Positions 9,285 to 16,162 of a DNA stretch of 64,000 nt are shown here, one piece after another. Position 1 is the first letter of the stretch. Each line of letters opens with the position of its first letter. The notes beneath the pieces were generated by a model. The model worked only from the letters and a program-made list of their open reading frames with translations, had not been told where the DNA came from and searched no databases. A program made the translations under genes and the position numbers. Origin of the DNA: Vibrio tapetis subsp. quintayensis. Lineage in GTDB: Bacteria; Pseudomonadota; Gammaproteobacteria; Enterobacterales; Vibrionaceae. The stretch is taken from NCBI RefSeq assembly GCF_030409945.1, contig NZ_JAUFQV010000043.1, forward strand, positions 124,001 to 188,000, written 5' to 3'.

Positions 9285-10301
9285 TTATAGGTTCGGGTTT
9301 AAGATTTGTTGAGTACGTTCGAATACGTCCAAACCTTGTTGTTGTAGCCAGTAAGGAAGATCGATCAGTACCCAGTTTTCAGATAGCTTATCGCCGTCAC
9401 GGTAGTAAACATCAACCACTTGCATGTTTGCACGAACTTCACCGCCAGTCATACCTAAAAAACCACCTGTAGGAGTGTTTGAAAGGTTTGGCCAGCCAAA
9501 GAAACAAGAGAAGTTACCTTCAGCGAAACGGCAAACATGACCGTTGAACTTCTTGTCTTTTAGATTGTTACGGAATGGCAGTTGGTGTTGCTGTTGGTAG
9601 CGTGGAATCGTGTAAGATGCGCCGATACCACAAGGCCCATACCAGATCATGTCTTCAGACCAGCTCTTAGCAAGAACTTCTGGTGGGCAGCCCATAGCGC
9701 CACTGTCGTTTAGTGCTGATAAGTCATCAACCATCTTATTGACTAGTGCCAGCGTCGCGACACCCTCTTCAGGTGCTGCGTCTTCAAACAATAGGCCATC
9801 GTGATTACGTGGACCAGGGTAGACAAAGTGCTTACCTGTAGATGGTGGCAGTGGGTAGCAACCCGCTTGATCCATCATGCCAAGTAAATCTAGGAATAGG
9901 CCAGTTTTTGTGATTTTCCCATCAACAACACAGTTAAATTCTGCGTAGCGAACATTCATGATTTTACCGGTAGGGCGCATTCCAAGGAATTCTGCATCTA
10001 GTAGCCCCATGAAGTGGCCCATGCTCATAACCCAAATCTCACCTTCAGCTACTTCGTTTTCACCACCGATGAAAATGTCCTGACGGCGTTGCATGCGAGT
10101 CATTGATTTCATTAAAGGGGACCAGAAAACATCAGCGGCTGCTTGTGCGCCTTCTTGTTCGCGGAACGGGTAAACGCCGCGCCACAAATAATCTTCAGAA
10201 GTATGGGCTTTTAGCACTTCAGCAACGTTTTCGTGCGTTGCTTTTTCCATTGCATCAAAGTACTGACGTACAACATTTTTTGCTTCTTGATATTTAGACA
10301 T
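9285..10301 (-). CDS. Tandem NTF2-like / SnoaL-like protein
   Basis: A cytoplasmic protein of 338 residues made of two NTF2-like (SnoaL-type cone) halves. The first half spans about residues 5-155 and the second about 185-325. The repeat is visible in matching segments: EDYLWRGVYPF versus EDMIWYGPCGIG, then FLGMRPTGKIMNVRYAEF versus FLGMTGGEVRANMQVVDV, then FLDLLGMMDQAG versus LIDLPYWLQQQG. NTF2-fold enzymes include ester cyclases, isomerases and hydrolases, so the reaction cannot be fixed. It lies in tandem with the MFS transporter gene upstream (111 nt) and the porin downstream, under a nearby LacI regulator, so it probably acts on the compound these import. No signal peptide is present. 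Confidence 0.78.
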   Translation of the reverse strand: MSKYQEAKNVVRQYFDAMEKATHENVAEVLKAHTSEDYLWRGVYPFREQEGAQAAADVFWSPLMKSMTRMQRRQDIFIGGENEVAEGEIWVMSMGHFMGLLDAEFLGMRPTGKIMNVRYAEFNCVVDGKITKTGLFLDLLGMMDQAGCYPLPPSTGKHFVYPGPRNHDGLLFEDAAPEEGVATLALVNKMVDDLSALNDSGAMGCPPEVLAKSWSEDMIWYGPCGIGASYTIPRYQQQHQLPFRNNLKDKKFNGHVCRFAEGNFSCFFGWPNLSNTPTGGFLGMTGGEVRANMQVVDVYYRDGDKLSENWVLIDLPYWLQQQGLDVFERTQQILNPNL

Positions 10302-10412
10302 TGTTTTCTCTCTTTTGCCGACGAGTCAGCTTGGAACAGGACTCGGAAATTAGTTGCTAGAATCAGCAAGCTGTTGCACTTGCCGATTTTGAATTGTTAT
10401 CTAAAGGTCTTT

Positions 10413-11711
10413 TTAAGCGTTTGCTTGCTTTAGTGACTTGTCTTTATGGAAGATGCCACCTTTCAAGGTTTCAGGAAGTGTTAACCATAGTAAACCTGCA
10501 AGGATCCAAACGATTGGCGAGCCCCACATTGCTGTTTCTAAGTTCGAACGCTCTTGGATAAATACCAATACCATTGGTGCCCACATACCGATAATACGAC
10601 CACCATGGAACAAGGCTGCTCCAAAGCTACGTAGATGAGCTGGGAATAATTCAGAGAAATACCCACCCCAAACAGCCGATGCAGACAGACCAAAGTTATA
10701 GATAAGGCCAAGAATCGCCAGCATGTTTAAACTGCCGATCATTAAGTCACTAGGAGCAACAAAGAAGACAGAAGCCATCACACCCGCAAGGATGAAGCCA
10801 AATGCGTTAACTTTACGACCATATTTGTCTGCGATGGCACCCCAAACCCAAGCACCAAACAAAGAGCCGAATGCAGAGATTGAGAAGATGACGCCGATTG
10901 TTGCACCATCGAATTCACGAACTTCTTTTAGGTACGTAGTCACGAATCCGCTGAAGAACTGATAACCGTAGAAGTTAAGGCCTGCCAGTAATAAACAGGT
11001 AATCGTTAGCTTGCGGTATGGTGCGCTTAGCATTTCACCCCAAGAGCCCTTTTTCTGTACTTGGCCAGAAGAACCTTCTTGTTCTGCCGCTTCTTCTTCA
11101 CCGTATGCGATAACTTTTTTGTCGCTAGGAAGTAGGAAGACCATGACACCAGCAGCGACTAGTGGAGGAATGCCACCAACCCACATTAGACTCTGCCAAG
11201 GTGCATCAATGCTTGTAATGAAAGCTGCATATGCACCCATCGCCATTAATGCCACTGAGAACATGCTTGATGCAAATGCTGTTAATTTGCCGCGGACGCT
11301 TGGTGTGAAGAGGCCGATCATCATAGAAACAGCAACAGTGAAGTAACCACCTAACGAAATGCCGATGATAAAACGCATCAAAGCCCATGTTGTGTAGTCG
11401 GTAAACATCATGTTTACGATCGTTGCGCCACCGTTCAAGGCTGTGATCGCTATGAGAGTTGATTTTTTACCGAAGTTTGAAGCAAACCAAGCACAACTAA
11501 GCGCACCAATGAGTGCTCCTACAGATTGCCAGGTATAAAATTGTGCAGTATCAGCAAGGTTGATGCCATCGTATGCTTCAACGATGTAAGGGCGTACGTA
11601 GTCAATAATTACAAAATTGTAACAATAAAAGAAGTAACCTACCAAAATGGCAATGTAAGCAGCAACTCGCTGAATCATTGGCACTTCGCTCATGTGTTTA
11701 CGTGCTGTCAT
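10413..11711 (-). CDS. MFS transporter, organic anion / sugar-acid type
   Basis: A proton-linked inner-membrane permease of 432 residues with twelve predicted helices in two bundles and a charged central loop (EEEAAEQEGSSGQVQKKG) near residues 205-225. The MFS signature appears as FASNFGKKS in the first half and GAIADKYGRKV in the second. The overall pattern resembles the sialate/aromatic-acid symporter branches. ATG 11711 is preceded by AGGAAT at suitable distance. It is the promoter-proximal gene of a minus-strand set running through the NTF2-like gene, and faces the sodium:solute symporter gene across a 326-nt control region. The substrate is unknown. Confidence 0.87.
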   Translation of the reverse strand: MTARKHMSEVPMIQRVAAYIAILVGYFFYCYNFVIIDYVRPYIVEAYDGINLADTAQFYTWQSVGALIGALSCAWFASNFGKKSTLIAITALNGGATIVNMMFTDYTTWALMRFIIGISLGGYFTVAVSMMIGLFTPSVRGKLTAFASSMFSVALMAMGAYAAFITSIDAPWQSLMWVGGIPPLVAAGVMVFLLPSDKKVIAYGEEEAAEQEGSSGQVQKKGSWGEMLSAPYRKLTITCLLLAGLNFYGYQFFSGFVTTYLKEVREFDGATIGVIFSISAFGSLFGAWVWGAIADKYGRKVNAFGFILAGVMASVFFVAPSDLMIGSLNMLAILGLIYNFGLSASAVWGGYFSELFPAHLRSFGAALFHGGRIIGMWAPMVLVFIQERSNLETAMWGSPIVWILAGLLWLTLPETLKGGIFHKDKSLKQANA

Positions 11712-11934
11712 AGCTGTATTCCTAGTGTTAAAGGGTCTATCTAAAGAATTGGTTGGAACAGAAGATCTTTTTGTCTGTGCTTTAGTTCAAGTGGATCATA
11801 CATAAATCGTCGCAAGTGATACTGTGATCAATATCTTATTCCCAATGAATACGTACCCATTGCGGGGGTTAGTGTGATCTTGATCAATTAAAATGATGGG
11901 TTTGATTGCCTATTGACCGGTTTGTAATCTATTG

Positions 11935-11950
11935 GGTGATTTAAATCACA
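11935..11950. promoter_or_regulatory. CRP-like site in the MFS / symporter divergent control region
   Basis: GGTGA-TTTAAA-TCACA matches the CRP consensus TGTGA-N6-TCACA with one mismatch and is flanked by TTG and TTT. It lies 88 nt before the symporter ATG at 12038. Two weaker CRP-like half-sites (TGTGATC) occur at 11823 and 11873. The whole 326-nt interval (11712-12037) contains no gene and appears to be the shared promoter region. The assignment is by consensus only. Confidence 0.55.
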
Positions 11951-12037
11951 TTTATCTCGCATCGACATTCACTGATCGAATAAAAAAGGTACTCTTTATT
12001 GTCGGGTATGGCAGTTTACGATAGGGTATATTCAATA

Positions 12038-13585
12038 ATGGTTACGTATTCAAGCTTTGTGGTTATTGGCCTTTACGTTATTTCTACCTTGTTTATTAGC
12101 TACTTAGTTAATAGGCGTAGCAGTAATCGAGGCGATTTTTCTACAGGTGGGAAACAATTTGGTTGGTTTACGGCTGGTGTGTCGATCCTTGCTACTTATA
12201 TAAGTGCGATGACATTTGTAGGCATGCCGGGTTGGGTATATCAATCGGGAATGCAAGCCATGGCCATCCATTTGAATTATCCCATTGTTATTTTTATTGC
12301 CGTAATTGTATTCATCCCCGTTTTCTATCGCATGGGACTCACCTCTATCTATGAGTATTTAGAGCATCGCTTTGGGGTCGTCGCTAGAACGATTAACTCC
12401 ATTGTATTTATTGTCGTTCAGTGTATTTCTGCTGGAGTAATTTTATACGCTGTCGCACTGATTTTGGTGCAAGTGGTTCCAATATCGATTTACGAAGCGA
12501 TCATATACATTAGCTTTTTTACTGTCGTATATACCTATGCTGGGGGTATATCTACCGTGATTTGGACCGATATGCTCCAGTCTGTGGTGTTGATTATCGG
12601 AAGTGTTGCGATATTCGTTATCTTATTAATGAACATTGATTTTTCGGCGATAGATGGTGCCGCCTTAATCGAAAAGTTTCAAGTGCTTCAATTTGAACCA
12701 ACGCTAAAATCAGATACTACGATTTGGGCTGGCCTTGTTGCAGTGAGTTTTTTACATTTGAGCGTTTATGGATCTAACCAGTTGATTATCCAAAGAACGT
12801 TAGCAACAAAAGATTTGCACAATGCTCAAAAATCGATGCTTGTTTGTGGGTATGGGGCGTTTTTCATCTATCTGTTTTTTAGCGTAATGGGTATTTTGCT
12901 GTTTTTATATTATGGTGGACAGGAGTTTGCTAATAGCAATAACATTATTTTGGATTTCGTATTTAACCACACCAATCCGTACATTATTGGGCTTATTGTG
13001 TCAGCCCTTGCTGCCGCAGCCATGTCAACTTTAGATTCTACCTATAACTCAATCGCAACAGTTGCGACCTTTGATATTTATAAACGTTTTGTAAAACCAA
13101 ATTCTGATGATAGCCATTACGAAAGCATCGCTCGAAAGCTATCTTTAATCGCCGCAATTGGAGTCGTGATTCCTGCGCTAACAGCCGTGTCGAATGAATC
13201 AGTGTTGAAGACCATTGCGAGCTTAACGTCTGTGTTTGTAGGTATTCGACTCGGTTCTTTCTTATTAGGATTATTTTTTGATCGTTCAAATGAAAAAGGG
13301 GTGATTGCTGGTAGCATTGCCAGCATTATTGCTATATTTGTTTGTCGCGACATGGATTATTCATGGCCATGGTATGCGCCGATAGGAACCGTAGTCTTTT
13401 TATGTACGGGTGTTATCGCTAGTCGATTTTGGGGCGGAAACGATGACCATCAACTAGAATTTATTCAACAGCAGAAGCAATTGTTTGCCAAGCCGACGGC
13501 CAGTCATTATGGGCTGCTTGTATTCGCTATTGGCACGTTGATTTTCTGTTCCTATTTACCTGGCTGGTTAGCAGCTGTCGTATAG
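12038..13585 (+). CDS. Sodium:solute symporter (SSS family)
   Basis: A sodium-coupled importer of about 515 residues with thirteen or so membrane helices. The family pattern is visible in the N-terminal FSTGGKQFGWFTAGVSILA, in ISAMTFVGMPGWVYQSG, and in the sodium-site helix ALAAAAMSTLDSTYNS near the middle. Starts at TTG 11999, ATG 12008 or ATG 12038 are possible; ATG 12038, preceded by AGGG at 12023-12026, is chosen because it begins just before the first helix. The stop codon is 10 nt from the sdaA start, so the two genes are almost certainly cotranscribed. That pairing suggests import of serine or a compound yielding serine, but the substrate is not proven by sequence. Confidence 0.88.
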   Translation: MVTYSSFVVIGLYVISTLFISYLVNRRSSNRGDFSTGGKQFGWFTAGVSILATYISAMTFVGMPGWVYQSGMQAMAIHLNYPIVIFIAVIVFIPVFYRMGLTSIYEYLEHRFGVVARTINSIVFIVVQCISAGVILYAVALILVQVVPISIYEAIIYISFFTVVYTYAGGISTVIWTDMLQSVVLIIGSVAIFVILLMNIDFSAIDGAALIEKFQVLQFEPTLKSDTTIWAGLVAVSFLHLSVYGSNQLIIQRTLATKDLHNAQKSMLVCGYGAFFIYLFFSVMGILLFLYYGGQEFANSNNIILDFVFNHTNPYIIGLIVSALAAAAMSTLDSTYNSIATVATFDIYKRFVKPNSDDSHYESIARKLSLIAAIGVVIPALTAVSNESVLKTIASLTSVFVGIRLGSFLLGLFFDRSNEKGVIAGSIASIIAIFVCRDMDYSWPWYAPIGTVVFLCTGVIASRFWGGNDDHQLEFIQQQKQLFAKPTASHYGLLVFAIGTLIFCSYLPGWLAAVV

Positions 13586-13595
13586 AGTATTAGTC

Positions 13596-14966
13596 ATGCT
13601 ATCTATTTTCGATATTTTTAAAGTGGGCGTCGGCCCATCAAGTTCCCATACTAACGGGCCAATGTTGGCCGGGTATGCTTTCGCACAGCTTTTATCTCCG
13701 ATTCTGACTCAAGTCGATCGCGTTCAAATCGACTTGTATGGCTCACTGTCATTGACGGGTCGTGGTCACCATACAGACAAAGCAAGCATCTTAGGCCTAC
13801 TGGGGAACAAGCCTGATAGCATCGACATCGTCAATGCCAATAATCTCATGGCGACTAGCCTGAATAACAAAGTGCTGCCGATACTAGGTGAGCACCCAGT
13901 TAAGTTCGATCCCGATCAAGATTTGCTGTTTCATCAAGATAATTTGCCACTGCATGAAAATGGCATGTCGATTACGGCGTACGATTCCAGTGGTGAACCG
14001 CTGAAGCAGGAAACCTATTACTCTACTGGTGGTGGGTTCATTGCCACCGCGAAAGAGCTTGAATTTGGCAGCAGTGAAGCGCCAGTTCCGTTGGACTACC
14101 CGTTTAAAAATGCTGAAGATTTGCTCACGATGGCGGAATCGAGTGGCATGAGTTTGGGGGGAATGGTCTTAAAAAATGAGCTGGCGTATCATAGCGATGA
14201 AGCCATTAGCGCCCGAGCTGAAAAAATTTGGCAGGTAATGTCATCTTGTGTTGACCGAGGCTTTGCAACAGAAGGTATCCTTGATGGTGGTCTCAACGTC
14301 ACTCGCCGCGCACCAGCCTTGCGTAAAAAACTGCAAGCGAATGCGTCAATTGAGAACGACCCCCTAGAAGTGATGGATTGGATCAACGTGTTTGCGTTTG
14401 CGGTCAGTGAAGAAAACGCAGCGGGTGGGCAAGTGGTTACGTCTCCAACGAATGGGGCGGCAGGCGTCATTCCTGCGGTATTGATGTATTACCACACTTT
14501 TATTAAAGAGTTAGATACTCAACAGCTACGAGATTTCTTAGCGGTGTCTGGTGCCATCGGCATGTTGTATAAGGTCAACGCGTCGATTTCGGGTGCAGAA
14601 GTAGGGTGCCAAGGTGAAATTGGCGTATCGTCTTCAATGGCTGCGGCAGGCTTAACCGCATTGCGTGGCGGAACGAATGAGCAGTGCTGCATTGCCGCTG
14701 AAATTGCGATGGAACACTCATTGGGGATGACCTGCGATCCTATCGGAGGCTTAGTTCAAGTCCCGTGTATCGAACGGAACGCGATGGGCGCGATGAAAGC
14801 GATCAATGCCTCACGTATGGCTCTAAAGCGAAACAGCAAGTGCCTTATCTCGTTAGATAAAGTCATTGCAACCATGTACCAAACCGGTAAAGACATGAAC
14901 AAGAAATACCGCGAAACGTCATTAGGCGGATTGGCGGTAATCCATATGGCTCCGCCGTGTGAGTAA
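13596..14966 (+). CDS. sdaA: L-serine ammonia-lyase (serine deaminase), Fe-S type
   Basis: Converts L-serine to pyruvate and ammonia with a [4Fe-4S] cluster, through 2-aminoacrylate. The 456 residues cover the fused beta and alpha domains: the N-terminal signature IFDIFKVGVGPSSSHTNGPM, and the C-terminal cluster cysteines in VGCQGEIGVSS and MTCDPIGGLVQVPC. The length matches single-chain SdaA/SdaB enzymes. It follows the sodium:solute symporter by 10 nt. The usual SdaC serine transporter gene is absent from this locus, so the SSS protein may take that role. Its product, pyruvate, is the substrate of PpsA, encoded 1.2 kb downstream. Confidence 0.95.
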   Translation: MLSIFDIFKVGVGPSSSHTNGPMLAGYAFAQLLSPILTQVDRVQIDLYGSLSLTGRGHHTDKASILGLLGNKPDSIDIVNANNLMATSLNNKVLPILGEHPVKFDPDQDLLFHQDNLPLHENGMSITAYDSSGEPLKQETYYSTGGGFIATAKELEFGSSEAPVPLDYPFKNAEDLLTMAESSGMSLGGMVLKNELAYHSDEAISARAEKIWQVMSSCVDRGFATEGILDGGLNVTRRAPALRKKLQANASIENDPLEVMDWINVFAFAVSEENAAGGQVVTSPTNGAAGVIPAVLMYYHTFIKELDTQQLRDFLAVSGAIGMLYKVNASISGAEVGCQGEIGVSSSMAAAGLTALRGGTNEQCCIAAEIAMEHSLGMTCDPIGGLVQVPCIERNAMGAMKAINASRMALKRNSKCLISLDKVIATMYQTGKDMNKKYRETSLGGLAVIHMAPPCE

Positions 14967-15073
14967 GAATAGGGCGCTACGCTACGGGTAAACGGACGGA
15001 CTTTGTCCTACGGGTTACAGGAAAAGAAAATAGGATACGAACAAGTTGACACAGGGAGTATTCAGATTAAAAT

Positions 15074-15143
15074 CCCGTAACCCGTAACCCGTAACCCGTA
15101 ACCCGTAACCCGTAACCCGTAACCCGTAACCCGTAACCCGTAA
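15074..15143 (+). repeat. Tandem array of ten CCCGTAA heptamers
   Basis: Ten perfect, contiguous copies of the 7-mer CCCGTAA fill 15074-15143, ending two bases before the stop codon of the convergent ppsR gene. Inverted-orientation copies of the same word occur at 14982-14989 (CTACGGGT) and 15008-15018 (CTACGGGTTAC), so RNA across the region could fold on itself. The whole interval 14967-15144 between sdaA and ppsR holds no gene and no ordinary terminator. Confidence 0.95.
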
Positions 15144-15144
15144 C

Positions 15145-15978
15145 CTAACACATCTTCCTTTTCAACCCACTCATCTCCAATAATCTTGTGGAGATCTCCT
15201 CTACAGACAGTGATGTCGTATTCAAGTAGGGGATCGCTTCTCGTCTGAACATGGATTCTACTTTTTCAATTTCAGTATCACATTGCGATTCGCTGGCGTA
15301 GTCGCTATCGGCTAAACGTTCTTGGCGAATGGTTTGTAATCGCTCGGATTCGATCGTTAAGCCAAATACTTTGTATCTAAACGGTTCGATGGCATCGGGT
15401 AGCCTAAGCCTTTTCATGTCTTCCGCGATGAATGGGTAATTCACTGCTCTAATACCAAATTGCATGGCCAAATACAGGCTCGTTGGCGTTTTTCCGCAGC
15501 GTGATACTCCCAACAAAATGATGTCGGCTTGCTCTAGGTTATTGAGAGAAATGCCATCGTCATGGGCCAAGGTGTATTCGATTGCAGCGATGCGATCCAT
15601 ATATTCAGAATTGTTTTTGCCAATACTATGAGAACGTTGAAGTTTTGGTTTTGGTTCGAGGTTTAAGTCTGATTTTAAGGGCGTAACCAAAAGATTGAGC
15701 ACATCGTAAGTAAGCGCGTCGCTCTGCTCGATGATTTCTTTAACTTCAGGAATAACAATTGAATAGAAAACCAACGGTTGTTGCTGATATTTCTCAGTAG
15801 ATTGGTTGATTAACTTTTGTACATCATTTGCTCTATCAATGTTTTCCACAAATGGTAGCGTCGTTTGATTGATTTTTAACGGAAATTGACCGAGAACCGC
15901 ATTCCCTAAGGTTTCAGAGGTTATTGCTGTTCCATCAGATATGTAAAACACGTCACGAAACTCTAAATTTAATTGCAT
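15145..15978 (-). CDS. ppsR: PEP synthase regulatory protein (PSRP; kinase and pyrophosphorylase)
   Basis: A bifunctional enzyme that switches PEP synthase off by ADP-dependent phosphorylation of its active-site threonine, and on by phosphate-dependent removal. The family start DVFYISDGTAITSETLG and the P-loop ILLGVSRCGKTPTSLYLA are clear. The frame is open upstream to 16029, but ATG 15978 gives 277 residues, the usual length, with the conserved block right at the N-terminus; the longer form adds an unconserved stretch. There is no strong Shine-Dalgarno sequence. It is divergent from ppsA, its target, across about 180 nt, the classic arrangement. Confidence 0.93.
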   Translation of the reverse strand: MQLNLEFRDVFYISDGTAITSETLGNAVLGQFPLKINQTTLPFVENIDRANDVQKLINQSTEKYQQQPLVFYSIVIPEVKEIIEQSDALTYDVLNLLVTPLKSDLNLEPKPKLQRSHSIGKNNSEYMDRIAAIEYTLAHDDGISLNNLEQADIILLGVSRCGKTPTSLYLAMQFGIRAVNYPFIAEDMKRLRLPDAIEPFRYKVFGLTIESERLQTIRQERLADSDYASESQCDTEIEKVESMFRREAIPYLNTTSLSVEEISTRLLEMSGLKRKMC

Positions 15979-16101
15979 AAAAAGTTGAATTCTTAAAAAA
16001 TAATTGTAATGTTGGCAGCGAGATTTCATTATAACAATAACCGTATAGAGTGTTAGATAAGAGTTGTGAATATGTGGTGGAGCTCTTTTTATGGCTACCC
16101 C

Positions 16102-16113
16102 GCAATCGATTGC
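16102..16113. promoter_or_regulatory. CG-centred palindrome upstream of ppsA (Cra-like operator candidate)
   Basis: GCAATCGATTGC is a perfect 12-bp palindrome with CG at its centre, the symmetry used by LacI/GalR-family regulators including Cra (FruR). It lies 49 nt before the ppsA ATG in the ppsR/ppsA divergent region. In E. coli, Cra activates ppsA. The exact match to the Cra consensus is only partial, so this is a candidate. Confidence 0.4.
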
Positions 16114-16162
16114 TTACTAGCACTCCTTTTAACTGCTGATCCAATAAATAGGAGACTCCCCC

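Noticed and set aside
15074..15143. CCCGTAA array as a telomere or CRISPR-like element
   Set aside because: It resembles plant telomere repeats only by chance of unit length; copies are contiguous with no spacers, and it lies inside a bacterial gene cluster.
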